The notes under the pieces were generated by a model, which saw only the letters and a list, made by a program, of their open reading frames with translations, was not told where the DNA came from and did no database searches. A program made the position numbers and the translations under genes. A DNA stretch of 64,000 nucleotides. Origin: Nephrocerus scutellatus (Eukaryota; Arthropoda; Insecta; Diptera; Pipunculidae). Below, piece by piece: positions 41,558-53,057 of the stretch. Within the stretch, counting starts at the first letter, position 1; every line of letters starts with the position of its first letter. The stretch spans positions 61,165,016-61,229,015 of the forward strand of contig OX352763.1 of assembly GCA_947095585.1 (NCBI GenBank), written 5' to 3'.

Positions 41558-43559
41558 TGTAACGAGGTTTTTCCAAGCCGGGGTAAAACTCAGTGTGACC
41601 AGGGTTCCTTCTACTACTAGGGTCGTTACAATAAAAAGAATTTGTTTGTTTAGGGAATGGAATTCAATTGTTTTTATTATTATTTCCTTTTCTTAGCTTA
41701 ATCCGTAAACTTAAAACTATTATTGGCTTAAAACTACGTATAAGGTTAAATTGTGTTTGTTAGGCAAGGATTTCACTCTTGCACTCTCGGCCGTGAGGAT
41801 AGTTGTACTAGCGTAAGGCGTGGACGTGAAGGCAAGGATTTCACTCTTGCACTTTCAAGCGTGAGGATAATGATACTAGCGTTAAGGCAAGGATTTCGCT
41901 CTTGCACTTTCAAGCGTGAGGATTATTGCGTTAGCGTAAAGCGTGGATGTGAAGGCAAGGATTTCACTCTTGCACTTTCAGGCGTGAGGGTAGTTATACT
42001 AGCGTAAAGCGTGGGCGCGAAGGCAAGGATTTCACTCTTGCACTTTCAGGCGTGAGGGTAGTTATACTAGCGTAAAGCGTGGACGTGAAGGCAAGGATTT
42101 CACTCTTGCACTTTCAGGCGTGAGGATAATGATACTGGCGTAAAGCGTGGATTGGAAGGCAAGGATTTCACTCTTGTACTTTCGATCGTACACTTGTTGC
42201 CGGGAGGAGGGATCACTAGGAAAGAAGACCGACTGTTGGGACTGCTGGCCTTTTGTACTCTTCCGTCGAGTGAAGGAGTCCCGTTAATGCTACGATCGAA
42301 GAGTCCGTTAAATCGTACGATCGGTCGATTGTGTATTGTTGTTGCTTCCTTTGTTTTGGCATTGTTGTTGTTGTTTGTTGTTGGCCGGTTAGCATTGCTG
42401 TGCTTGATGGCTTGTTGTTGGCCGGTTAGCATTGCTGCGCTTGATGGCTTGTTGTTCCCAGGTCCCGTTGATGCAACGATAGGGAAATCCGTTAAATCAT
42501 ACGATCGACCAGTGGTGTAGCGTTGTTGTTGCCTCCGTCGACCCTATGTTGTTTGTTGGTTTTCCTGGTCACCATGCATTGCGTGCTGTTTGTTGTTGTT
42601 CTATTTGTGATTCGGTGCCGTCTTATATTACATGCTCGTTGTTGTTGTCATCGACCGGATCTTCCGAGTCTGCATTGCCTGTTTGTTGTTATTGTACCTC
42701 TCTGCTTGTCTAGTAATGTTGCGAAGTGTGGAATGTACGCGGCCATGTATGCATATTATTTGTTGTTGTTTCCTTCCTAAGTCTGCCCCGTTTTGTAGTG
42801 CATGCTTATTGTTGTTGTTTTCTTGAATCGATCTTCCGAGTCTGTGTTGTTTGCTTGTTCTTGTTGTATCTCTCTACTTGTCTGATAATGCTGCGAACTG
42901 TGAACTGTACGCGGCCATGTATTGCATATTGTTTGTTGTTGTTTCTTGAATCGACATCGATCGGATCTTCCGAGTCTGTGTTCTTTGCTTGTTGTTGTTG
43001 TACCTCTCTACTTGTCTGATAATGCTGGGAACTGTGAAGTGTACGCGGCCATGTATTGCATATTGTTTGTTGTTGTTTCTTGAATCGACATCGATCGGAT
43101 CTTCCGAGTCTATGGTGACTCGTACTGCTTGTTGTTGCCTGTTGTTGCTTCCGAGTGTATTGCGGGTGCGTTTACTCCTTAGTCATTGATTTGAGTATTC
43201 CCAGTCTGTGTGATCTCGTATCATGTTGTTGCTGTTTCGCTCAGCCGCTTGATGATGATGCGTACTAGCTATGTGTGGTGAGTTTACGAGAGAAGAGAGG
43301 AAAAGGGGAAACAATAGAAAACTGGAGTTTCCTGAACCATAAGACGAGAGTATTCTTTTGGTGAGTGTTTTGCAATTTACTCAAGGAGAGTGGGCAGCAT
43401 GTTGCAATCCACTTAAGGAGAGTGGGCAACACGTTAAAAGAGAAACAAAATACTATGGCGTCTGTTTGTAATGGGTATACAAGTTTACTTTTATTCAAAT
43501 TAAAAATGTATATACGAATAGTGTGGAAAAAATTGTGTGGGACAATTTTTTTCTTCACA
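41558..43559 (-). repeat. Osv1 5' LTR (2002 bp)
   Basis: TGTAACGAGG..TTCACA on the plus strand, colinear with the 3' LTR. It contains about 7 minisatellite units at 41763-42180 and the GTT-rich repeat block at about 42340-43250. Outside the repeats the two LTRs are very similar, with scattered single-base changes, indicating a fairly recent insertion. Confidence 0.88.
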
Positions 43560-43563
43560 GAGT

Positions 43564-44675
43564 TCAGTGCTTTGTGGAAATAACCCACGGACGATGTGTG
43601 TCTTCGGGAAAGATCCCTCTTCCACTAGCATCACGTCCAGTCCACTTTAATTCTTAATTTTTTGGAAATTGGAGCACATCCACCCGGCAGTAGAGCTGTC
43701 TAGACAGATGAAAATCATCCATCCTGATTTGGGATACGTTCCAGTGAAGCGCGGCCAAACGCCGCAGCCGATCATCTCAATCGAGGTGTCGATTACCGCT
43801 TCTTGAATGTGAGCGATTTGCTCCTTTGTCAGCGGTTTCTTCGACAGGTCGATCGGGACAACCCCCAGTCTGACAGCACTGGTCACTTGACTGAAAGTGG
43901 GATTGTCAGGTGAGGGTCCTGCTCTGGCCTTCTTGGCAGTCGATGCGGGCGGTGTCTGGTCTTCCGACCTGACGCGTTTGACAACGCTCTTAGTAGGATG
44001 CACCACTTTGGCAAAAACAAGAGCACTGTCTCTGTCTTTCCCTATGCGTAAAGCATGCTTAAAGCGTCTTTTCTCCCTCGAAGTTAACTTAACATAAGCC
44101 TGTTGTTGGATCTGCATTCCCCCTAATGCGATCCCAACCGAGGAGCATCCGGATTTCTCCGATATGACGCTGATGGTGTCGACAACTTCGGATGTGTCAG
44201 ACTCGGATGAATTCGAATCCACACCCTTGTTGCCAACATCTAAGAGTGACGTTGTGTTCAACACGGGGTTGATCTTGGAGAGCTTATCCCCCACCGACGA
44301 AACAACGATCTGCATTTGAGCAGGTTCCGCGTTTGCTGTCAACACTTGATTGACCGTCGGAAGGGAATCAGTTCCTGACGAGGTTTCGAGTGGCCCAGAA
44401 GCACATCTCGATATTGGTGTCACCACTGGGATGACTGTCAGGGGTACAGAAGCCTCTGACACTACAACGGGCCGCTCTAACGCAGGTCCCGAGGTTGACG
44501 CGATTGGAGATGCATCGGTCTCATAAATTATATTTGGATTCTCAATAATTCCCACGAGTATCCGGGAAAATATGTCACCCACGGTAGAGCCCGGTATACC
44601 ACCAGAAGACCGGTTAAAATCGGAGGTTGCCAGGTATCCGAAGTCCCGTGCTAGCGACCAACAACTGATGGCCAT
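43564..44675 (-). pseudogene. LOA LINE ORF1, N-terminal part
   Basis: A 342-residue frame from ATG 44675 (MAISCWSLARDFG). It has a Ser/Thr/Val-rich N-terminus, a basic segment (REKRRFKHALRIGKD), a nuclear-localisation-like stretch (KSVVKRVR, KKARAG), then the conserved IQEAVIDTSIEMIGCGVW and GTYPKSGWMIFICLD. A stop at 43647-43649 is followed in the same frame by LKWTGRDVMLVEEGSFPK, which continues across the Osv1 insertion. The protein is expected to coat LINE RNA. Confidence 0.72.
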
Positions 44676-44957
44676 GCATCCCTGGGCGCACGTGTCTCAC
44701 CACTGGATTTAGGATTTTTTAGTCTATCGAGGTTTACACCTCCACTTGCTTTATTGAGGATAGGGTTGCCCCGTTACCCCACACCCTCCTCCGTTACCCG
44801 GTCTTTGGACCGGCATGCTGTCTACGTACTAGGAGAGGTCTCATTCTCTTGCCAAAAAAATCACTCCTACTCATCTCTAAAGAGTGAACAGCTGTGATTT
44901 GTGACCAACTCAGAGACCACTCCCACTCACACACGATGGAAAACAAGGCGGAGTTAA
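44676..44957 (-). other. LOA LINE 5' UTR
   Basis: About 280 bp upstream of ORF1, ending at the 13-bp target duplication. No TATA box expected or seen; promoters of such LINEs are internal. Confidence 0.6.
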
Positions 44958-44970
44958 CTCACTTGAGTAA
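44958..44970. repeat. Target-site duplication of LOA LINE, right copy
   Basis: ACTCACTTGAGTA, identical to 28575-28587. Confidence 0.85.
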
Positions 44971-45104
44971 CCCAAGAATATCTCTCAATATCAACGTCTG
45001 GCAGTATGCCTATGAATGAGTTATTCTGCCGCATACTTGCTTCGTTGCTATTGCCTCTCCTAGATGGTTTCTCACGAAAGGGATAGGTGCAACTTCGTTA
45101 CACC

Positions 45105-46058
45105 TAGTCAATAGCTTAAATTTCAGCCTCTTTCTAAACAATAACACTCCCATTGACATCGCTCTCGAATTCTTCTCAACAGCAATTTTTGACTGTCTTC
45201 TCCAATCTGTGCCTTATGTGCCACGTAAAAACTGCTCGTCCTCCCCTCCCTGGTATAATAAAGAATTACGTACTCTTCGCAATGCCAGAAACAAATTATG
45301 GAAAACTTACCTGTTATCCAGATCAGACTCAGACTTTTCTTTCTACCAACAAGCTTACTTCCGCTTTTCCACCCTCTGCGAATCTCTCTATCTGGAATAC
45401 CTCTACAGAATGCAACATAGCCTTATCACTGATCGTATACGTTTCTACCAATTTATAAACGTCAAAAGAAAGTCTAAAACTAATCAACACTTCATCAGCA
45501 GACCTAAAGTAATAGCCAACCTCTTTGCCACATTTTTCAGCCAATCATTTAGTGACCACCCTCACTTGACACTTGACTATTTTAACTTCCTGAATAATGG
45601 ATCGCAAACTTCTTTTGTCTCTGTCGATAGGACTGATATAGTGCGCGAAAAGATTAATCGTCTCAAGGATGACTTTTCCCCCGGTCCCGATGGTCTGCCC
45701 GCCATATTCTTAAAAAAATGTGTAAATGCTATAAGTCAGCCCCTTACGACATTATTTAGACTCTCACTCTCCCAAGCCGTTTTCCCAACATTATGGAAGG
45801 ACTCCTTTATTTTCCATATTCATAAAAAGGTAGTAAGAGCGAGGTATCAAACTAGCGACCCGTAGCTAAACTCTCTTCAATGCTTTCACTTCGAAAGCAT
45901 TGTCTACGACTCCCTGTTCTTTCACTGCAAATCGATATTTTCTCCACAACAGCACGGTTTCTTAAAGGCCAGGTCTACTATGACTAACCTCACCGAATTT
46001 GTCTCTTTAACTCTTCAAGCCTTAGAGTATAGTAAGGAAGTGGATGTCATCACAATTT
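45105..46058 (+). pseudogene. CR1/Jockey-like LINE-B: linker and RT N-terminal part
   Basis: The frame 45209-45865 carries the linker (WYNKELRTLRNARNKLWK), then RT blocks FSPGPDGLPAIFLKKC and FPTLWKDSFIFHIHKK. After a frame change near 45870, QHGFLKARSTMTNLTEFV follows. The sequence is cut at about 46055 just before the first catalytic Asp block, where Osv2 begins. It continues at 52531, colinear, with about 20 bp unaccounted for. Confidence 0.8.
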
Positions 46059-47205
46059 GACCACAAATTCACCCCACACATTTTTTTATATATGTATATA
46101 TTTGCACCTTTACTATAAAAAATATCAAATATCAAAATCAATAAAAACCCCGCATGGGAGAAGTATTACTATGCGATTATATTTATTATGAAAAAACAGA
46201 AAACACCGACGGCATCTCTGCTCAGGCCGAATGCACTTCTCCAATATATGATTGCGATTACTAGGCCACACCTCCATTTTTGGGACACTGATCGCAATCA
46301 GCAGAAAACACATTACGAGTATCAAGTAGCCGCGCCTCCACTGCAACCACCATAATGGAGCAATGGGAGAAGAAAAGAGACAGCGCATACTACATACAAA
46401 ATTCTGTGTGCAGTCGGGAGCACAGAAGCGTAGGCAGAAACTCAACAAACGCATGCACAACACCAACACAGTACAAACGCAAGCAGGAAACGAATGATCA
46501 AAAATCAACAGATGAGGTCAACGACCAAGAAGCGTTGACCAACAAGGCAATGCATACACAACGATACAACAATGCTATGCACAAACAGAAAAGCCACTGT
46601 AGACCAACGGAATCCCCTGCAACAACAAATTACAAAGGGGATTTCGTCAACTTTTTTGTGAACAACGATGCCGTTGACAGTGGACAAATTGAAAGGAGAA
46701 AATACAACAACAAAACATCCGTAGCATCCTCATTTCACAGATCAGAACACATAGACACAGCGACTCCTGATAGTGAATTGAGTGAGCATCCTCCTTTCAC
46801 TGATGAAAACACATAGAAAACACATCAAACTACGTGGATACGGAGACTTTGGCAACGAACTGAGCGTAGCATCCTCTTTTCGCTGGTCAACATACTGGAG
46901 CGTAGCAACTCTTTGCAGCGAACAGTGCGTAGCATCCTCTTTTCGCTGGTCAGCACTTCGACGTAACGCAGACGATTTACTTCGATCCCGCTGGACCAAG
47001 GCATCAAAACCACAGGACACACTACGTAGCATCTAAGACCTAAATCAATTATTTCATAATCGATTTTCATTTGTTTTAAAAGAAGGAAATAAAACATTGA
47101 ATTCAGAGTTCCGAACCAAAAATAAATCTTTTATTGTAACGACCCTTTATAACAACGAACCCTGGTCAGACTGAGGGTACCCCGGCTGGGAAAAACCTCG
47201 TTACA
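46059..47205 (+). repeat. Osv2 5' LTR (about 1147 bp)
   Basis: Shares with 50944-52530 the start TGACCACAAATTCACC and the end AAACCTCGTTACA. It lacks about 250 bp present in the 3' LTR after CAACAACAAAAC and has fewer minisatellite units (about 46700-46980, core GCGTAGCATCCTCTTTTCGCTG). AATAAA at about 47086 and 47121 may serve as poly(A) signals. Confidence 0.82.
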
Positions 47206-47207
47206 AT

Positions 47208-47225
47208 TGGCGCCCGAGCAGGGAC
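47208..47225 (+). other. Osv2 primer-binding site, tRNA-Lys type
   Basis: TGGCGCCCGAGCAGGGAC, two bases after the LTR end. Identical to the Osv1 site. Confidence 0.85.
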
Positions 47226-47322
47226 TCTGGAAAATAAGTATCAAGCGAAGAAAATGTATCAAGAAAATAAGTATCAAGCGAAGAAAACCGAATAGCGAAC
47301 AAAGAAAACCAAATTAGCCAAG

Positions 47323-48160
47323 ATGGTGAAAACAAGTTGGGTATATAACCTCACGAAAGACAACCTACAAAGTTACATGGCGGAATTTAGGCTGGACGTA
47401 AACGGCGGGGTAGACGAGCTGAGAAAGCGTTTCACGACTTTCATCACAGGACGAGATGTAACCTCAGACGACGAACAACGCCTGGCGCAACTGGAAGCAA
47501 GACACCAACGTAATCCGTCACCAACGCCCCCACCACTATTAAATTTATATGACGCGACAGAAGAAGAGAAAGTCAAAACACCGGGGTTAACAATCCCACC
47601 ACCACATTTCAGCGTTCACAGACCGAGCACCGAACCGAGGAACAACGGCAACACCTGGTACATCATACGCGATGGTGATCGACCAAGTAAGGAAATGGTC
47701 AGTTCGTTACGACGGAGGCAAAGACCCATTGTCATTCGTCGAAAGACTGGAGGAGCTGGCCGACGCATATTCTTTAGACAAGGATCTGCTCCCGAGAACT
47801 ATGCCCGAATTGCTTCGCGACAGTGGACTGATGTGGTTCTGGAGTAACAACCAGAGATGGCAAAGCTGGAGGGCATTTAAGGGAGACTTCCTGAAATTCT
47901 TTTTGACCACCCGATATTGGGAACATCTGGACGACGAAATCTGCAACGACGCCAGACCGGAAATGAAAGTTTCAAAGATTTCGTGATAACGATGCAGAAC
48001 TTGATGAGGCAGGCAGATTACACTGCGGTACAGCAGGTAGAAAGGATACATAAGAAACATAAGAACGACAGAATTTTGTCGGAGATAAGCGGGAAACGAC
48101 CGAGGGGATCTTCGGAACAGAGGTGCAGCGAAACCCCAGATGATGACACCTCAAACCCAA
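47323..48160 (+). pseudogene. gag: Osv2 gag remnant
   Basis: ATG 47323 opens MVKTSWVYNLTKDNLQ, the same N-terminus as Osv1 gag. The capsid block RKWSVRYDGGKDPLSF is in a second frame (47672-47986), and ESFKDFVITMQNLMRQADY in a third (47917-48309). The zinc knuckles are deleted: the capsid block AVQQVERI runs straight into pre-protease sequence. Confidence 0.8.
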
Positions 48161-48400
48161 TAAATTGCCTACACTTCGACGCAACTCGAGTCTACGCCAC
48201 CATCACCCTAGGGAACGAAATTGTCAAAGCCACGATCGACACTGGTGCGACAAAGAGCTTCATCCGAGAAGCCCTAACCTTTGTCGTACGAATTGGAAGA
48301 GAATTTTGATACTCCCGGAAGTGGTTGACAACAACGTCCTCGGACTAGACTTCCTATTAGAAGTGAACGCCAAATTGAGCTGTGGCGCTTGCAGCTGACT
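48161..48400 (+). pseudogene. Osv2 protease remnant
   Basis: The active-site block ATIDTGATKSFI is near 48235, followed by a deletion of roughly 40 residues. The closing block NVLGLDFLLEV is near 48330 in another frame. Inactive. Confidence 0.75.
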
Positions 48401-48407
48401 TGCAGCT

Positions 48408-49290
48408 TTGCTCCAAGAAGAATTCCAAAAGTTTGACAAACTACCAGCGGTGTCTAACATCACTGAACATAAGATCCTGATGCACGACGAGCGACCAATC
48501 AAGCAACGATATTTTCCCCGCAACCCGGCAATGCAGGAGATAATCAACTCAGAGATAGATGAACTGCTAGCAAAAGGCTGCATAGAACTCTCGCACAGCC
48601 CTCACAGCGCACCTATTGTGCTCGTCAAGAAGAAGACGGGAAACGGAGGCTTTTGTGTAGACTATCGTGAACTCAATGCACGGTCAACCCCCGATGCATA
48701 CCCATTGCCCCGAATCCAACACATTCTGGAACGACTACGAGGCGCTCGGTTTATAAGTAGCCTGGACTTACGGAACGGGTACTGGCAAATACCCATGGAG
48801 GAGAACAGCAAGAAATTCACTGCCTTCACGGTGCTGGTGGAGCACCGGCTACATTTCAGCGGGCACTCGATCGGGTTATCGGACCAGAGATGGAGCCACA
48901 CGCATTTGCATACCTCGATGACATCATCATCATCGGGAGGACTTTTGAAGAGCACTTAGCGAATCTACGCAAGGTGTTCAGACGACTACAAGCGGCAAAC
49001 TTAAAGATCAATCCAGAGAAGTGCGAGTTCTGCAAGACGGAACTGAAATACCTGGGACACGTAGTCAGTAGAGAAGGAATCCATACGGACCCAGAAAAGG
49101 TCGCCGCCATCAAAGAACTGCAGCCCCCACGGAACGTGCGAGAGGTACGACGATACTTGGGAATCGCGTCTTGGTATCGCCGTTTCTTCCCCGACTTCTC
49201 GGAAACCACACGACCACTGACCGCTCTGCTGAAAAAGGGAAAGCATTGGAAGTGGACAGAGGAACAACAAACAGCGTTCGACTAGATGCA
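48408..49290 (+). pseudogene. Osv2 reverse transcriptase remnant, RNase H deleted
   Basis: 48408-48959 holds the fingers (SAPIVLVKKKTG, SLDLRNGYWQIPM). A deletion near 48840 removes the MPFGL block. 48890-49285 continues with FAYLDDIIIIG (catalytic YLDD) and the thumb up to EEQQTAFD. At about 49285 the sequence jumps to the very end of RNase H, so the RNase H catalytic residues are gone. Confidence 0.8.
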
Positions 49291-50300
49291 TTGTCACCAC
49301 AACCACACGACTTACTGATGGAAAGTTCCGAAGACAGCACACCGAGTCCCAAGTGTAGATGGCTGGAGAGGAAAATAAACCAGATCCGAGAAGACCCCAA
49401 GAAGTATCCCGACTACGTGATAGAAGCAGGGCAACTATATCGCCACATAGAACAGAGGGCTGGAGATGAAGACACAGCACCTTGGAAACTTTGTGTCCCC
49501 GATGCACTTCGTGACCAAGTTCTCAGGGAGAATCACGACAACCCACCGGCACGACATCTAGGCATCCGGAAGACAACTGCGCGGAAACGTGCACGTTATT
49601 ACTGGCCAGGGATGTTCCGTGACATCCACAAGCATGTCAAACGTTGCGAGAATTGTCAACGCTACAAGCCGAATCAGCAGCAGGCGGCAGGAAAGATGCT
49701 CACGCAGGTGGCAGAAGAACCATGTGCCATGTTATGCGCTGACTTCGTAGGACCACTACCACGATCGAAACATGGGAACACCATGTTATTAGTATTCTTC
49801 GACCGTTTCTCGAAATGGGTCGAGCTAGTGTCAGTGAGACGAGCAACCACCGACTACAAAAAGCGTTTCGCGAACGCATACTTGCACGATATGGGGTACC
49901 CAAAGTCACCACTGGAACCGGCACACTGCCCAAAACACCAGATGACAGAGCGAAACAGTTGTCAGAAGTCTTCGTGGTAGTTCGACGCAATATGGAACGG
50001 GCAGCAGGAGAGCAGACGCGACACTATAAACTTCGACGACGCCCCTGGAAACCGGAGGTCGGGCAACTTATCCTGGTCAAACAGCATCATCTGTCCAACG
50101 CACTCGAAGGATTTCCCAGCAAGCTCGCACCAAAGTACGACGGACCATACCAAGTGCTAGATTTCGTCTCGCCGGTCATCACAAAACTGAGGTTGTGCGG
50201 CCAGACGAAGGAACGTACCGCCCACGTGGAAGAACTCAAGCAGTTCAACCAAAACTCCCCAATCGACACAGGCAACGGTACATACCGCAGAGAACAGTAG
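49290..50300 (+). pseudogene. Osv2 integrase remnant
   Basis: HHCC finger (HLGIRKTTARKRARYYW, RCENCQRYK), first Asp in CADFVGPLP, then after FDRFSKWVELV the core is cut near 49850-49915. The second Asp and the Glu are missing. The C-terminal part (LRRRPWKPEVGQLILVKQ, GPYQVLDFVSPV) follows in another frame to the stop at 50300. Confidence 0.82.
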
Positions 50301-50399
50301 TCACACAGAAATCCACCAACAACAGACCCGAAACATGTTCGGCTACACAGAGATGAGAACAAAGTCCTGAAACAAGTTTCAACGCAGGCAAGGAGTCAC

Positions 50400-50943
50400 A
50401 ATGTGTCATCAACAACTCAAACTATCTAAGCAATAACAACATCCTAGAACAGACATAGTAGCAGTAGAAGCAGTTGCAGTAGCAGCAGTAGCAATAGCAA
50501 CAGTAACAGCAGCAATCATAATAGCAGCGACAGCCACAGAAAGGACAACAACAGTGGTAACAGCCGACAGCATAACAACACCAGCAGCGGCAGCACATGA
50601 AACAACACAACCGGCGACGACAGACGCAGCGACACCAGCAGCACAGACGACGAACTCACCCACACGAACCTCGGGAAACGCCCTGGCGACCGCCAACACC
50701 AGCCGGCACCAAAACGGCAGAAGGAGATCCCCATAAGGGAGGACACCCCAACAGAAGACCTCCAAACCAACGGAGAGGTCGCCACGACCGACTGGCCCCA
50801 AGGTCTACGAGAGAAGGTCGAACAGGCAATAGGGAACATCGTGACGAGAGGATGGCGGAGAATAAAGTTCTCTCACCAACAGGACACGAACACCGGAAGG
50901 ATCAGCGTCGTCCGACGTGACCGAGAATTGTAAGGAGTCAATT
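50400..50943 (+). pseudogene. Osv2 ORF3 remnant: Ser-rich tail without the Ulp1 domain
   Basis: In the frame starting near 50457 the translation is Ser/Asn-rich (AGC/AGT/AAC triplets) to a TGA at 50597-50599. It then continues in the same frame as an Asp/Thr-rich, basic segment and ends with WPQGLREKVEQAIGNI and TRGWRRIKFSHQQ before the TAA at 50932-50934. Position, composition and the end block resemble ORF3 of Osv1 (LPQELQARINEAKERV, TMRRIHFLHTQWK). The protease domain is deleted between the integrase stop and about 50450. Confidence 0.68.
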
Positions 50944-52530
50944 TGACCACAAATTCACCCCACACATTTTTTTATACATGTATATATTTGCACCTTTACT
51001 ATTCAATAAAAACCCCGCATGGGAGAAGTATTACTATGAGATTATATTTTTTTATGAAAAAACAGAAAACACCGACGGCATTTCTGCTCAGGCCGACTGC
51101 ACTTCTCAAATATATGATTGCGATTACTAGGCCACACCTCCATTTTTGAGACACTGATCGCAATTAGCAGATAACACATTACGAGTATCAAGTAGCCGCG
51201 CCTCCACTGCAACCACCATAATGGAGCAATGGGAGAAGGAAAGAGACAGTGCACACTACATACAAAATTCTGTGTGCAGTCGGGAGCACAGAAGCGTAGG
51301 CAGAAATTCCACAAATGCATGCACAACACCAACACAGTACAAACGCAAGCAGGAAACGAATGATCAAAAATCAACAGATGAGGTCAACGACCAAGGAGCG
51401 TTGACCAACAAGGCAATGCATACACAACGATATTACAATGCTATGCACAAACAGAAAAGCCACAGTAGACCAACGGAATCCCCTGCAAAAACAAATTACA
51501 AAGGGAATTTCGCCAACATTTTTGCGAACAACGATGCCGTTGACAGTGGACAAATTGAAAGGAGAAAATACAACAACAAAACACACATGGAATTCCGTCA
51601 ACATTCTTCAGCGTACATACACAAGCGGCAACAATAAGAATAACAACAACAAATAACGTATACGCACTGCAGTTCCGATTAAACTAACCCTAGAAAGGAA
51701 AATAAAACTTCATAGAAACAACGGTAATTTACCGAATGAAAAACATGGAAACGGAACAGCCCGGTTCGAAGTTTTAAACCGCTTCACGTGCTATAAAAGG
51801 GGACACCGGCCCAGCATACACTGTCTTCTTCTTCGGACAGACTCCTGATAGTGAACTGAGCGTTGCATCCTCTTTCACTGATCAAAGTACTTGGATAAGG
51901 CAACTCTTCTCTTCGTCATCTGACTGACTCCTGATAGTGAATCGAGCGTAGCATCCTCTTTTCACTGATCAAACTACATAGACACAGGGAAACCTGATAG
52001 TGAATCGAGCGTAGCATCCTCCTTTCGCTGATCAAAGCACATAGACACAGCGACTCCTGATAGTTAATTGAGCGTATTATCCTTCTTTCACTGATCAAAC
52101 CACATAGACACACCGACTCCTGATAGTGAACCGAGCGTAGCATCCTCCTCTCACTGATCAAACTACGTGGTCAACTTTAGCAACGAACTGGGCGTAGCAT
52201 CCTCTTTTCGCTGGTCAACACACGGAAACGTAGCAACTCTTGGCAGCGAACTGAGCGTAGCATCCTCTTTTCGCTGTTCAGCACTTGGACGTAACACAGA
52301 CGATTTACTTCGATCCCGCTGGACCAAGGCATCAAAACCACAGGACACACTACGTAACATCTAAGTCAATATTATTTCATAATCGATTTTCATTTGTTTT
52401 TAAAATAAGGAAATAAAAACATTGAATTCAGAGTTCCTAACCAGAAATAAATCTTTTATTGTAACGACCCTTTATAACAAAGAACCTTGGTCACACCGAG
52501 GATACCCCGGCTGGGAAAAACCTCGTTACA
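50944..52530 (+). repeat. Osv2 3' LTR (about 1587 bp)
   Basis: Starts TGACCACAAATTC after GTAAGGAGTCAATT and ends CCTCGTTACA, beside the resumed LINE-B frame. A TATAAAAGG-type box lies at 51793-51801, about 45 bp before repeats of CTCCTGATAGTGAA (51840 on). Minisatellite units with GAGCGTAGCATCCTC cover 51840-52300, about 8 copies. Confidence 0.82.
51793..51801 (+). promoter_or_regulatory. Candidate TATA box in Osv2 LTR
   Basis: CTATAAAAGGGGACACC in the 3' LTR resembles a canonical TATA box. The 5' LTR lost this segment by deletion, so the Osv2 copy could not be transcribed from it. Confidence 0.5.
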
Positions 52531-53052
52531 TGGCTTTTGATATAATATGTCACCAAACCATTTACCTTAAACTTAAAGCCCTCGGTTTTCCACCCTTTTC
52601 ATTTCATGGCTGAAATCGTACCTTGAGAAGCGCCAGTACAGGGTTCTCTTTAGATTCTCAATCTCAGACCCCATTAACGCCACTTCAGGTGTTCCTCAAG
52701 GCAGTCATCTCGGTTCATTGATCTTTGTCCTTACAATAAACGATGTTGGTCACATCATTAAAAACTCAGATCTGTCCATTAATGCGGATGATATGAAAAT
52801 AATCAAGGTAATATTACCCCCAACGATTCTTTATTACTTCAAAATGTCCTAAATTCATTCTACGCCTGTTCCGACAAAAACTTCTTAGAACTTAATGTCG
52901 GTAAATGTCAATCCATTACGTTCTCCCGCAAACGACTTCCCACACCCCTCAGAACCTATTACTTTCGGAACAATCCAGTTCCTTCAGTCTCTTCTATATG
53001 TGATCTGGGTTTTATCTGTGACAGGAGCTCAACTTCCGTTCCCATATCGATC
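52531..53052 (+). pseudogene. LINE-B RT central part
   Basis: Starts AFDIICHQTIYLKLKALGF next to the Osv2 LTR, then SGVPQGSHLGSLIF (near 52690) and INADDMKII (catalytic Asp pair, near 52785), SFYACSDKNFLELNVGKC and CDLGFICDRS. Frame shifts occur near 52615 and 52810. It is cut at 53057 by the copia insertion and resumes at 57244. Confidence 0.8.
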
Positions 53053-53057
53053 ATATT

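Larger units (their letters stand above)
32864..43559 (-). mobile_element. Osvaldo/Ulysses-like Gypsy element with Ulp1 ORF (Osv1), complete
   Basis: 10.7 kb bounded by long LTRs (2493 and 2002 bp) and GAGT duplications, inserted in LOA ORF1. On the minus strand the order is 5' LTR, tRNA-Lys type primer site, gag, protease, RT/RNase H, integrase, a third ORF with a Ulp1-like protease, polypurine tract, 3' LTR. Very long LTRs and a tRNA-Lys primer site are traits of the Osvaldo/Ulysses group in Drosophila; I infer the lineage from these and from gag-pol motifs. Several point lesions are present in pol and ORF3. Confidence 0.85.
28588..44957 (-). mobile_element. LOA-clade LINE with RNase H, interrupted by an Osvaldo-like element
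   Basis: On the minus strand from 44957: 5' UTR, ORF1, endonuclease, RT, RNase H, 3' UTR, and a poly(A) tail seen as a T run at 28588-28600. A 13-bp target duplication brackets the whole. The Osvaldo-like element 32864-43559 splits ORF1. Excluding it the LINE is about 5.7 kb, near full length for LOA elements. RT with GCPQGGVLSPLLWSLV and a C-terminal RNase H support the LOA call over Jockey or R1. Stops and frameshifts make it inactive. Confidence 0.85.
46059..52530 (+). mobile_element. Second Osvaldo-like Gypsy element (Osv2), internally deleted
   Basis: LTRs at 46059-47205 and 50944-52530, a primer site identical to that of Osv1, and gag/protease/RT/integrase/ORF3-tail remnants all on the plus strand. 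Protein motifs match Osv1, but LTRs and DNA differ, so it is a sister family. Multiple deletions remove the gag zinc knuckles, part of protease, part of RT, all of RNase H, most of the integrase core and the Ulp1 domain. It interrupts LINE-B RT. No clear target duplication is visible at the edges. Confidence 0.85.

Noticed and set aside
27500..45104. Solo LTR split by the LOA LINE (TGTTACA start, CGTTACA end)
   Set aside because: Flanking bases do not match and no second copy exists in the window.
50409..50801. Minus-strand Val/Ala-rich frame
   Set aside because: Antisense of the Ser-rich Osv2 ORF3 tail.
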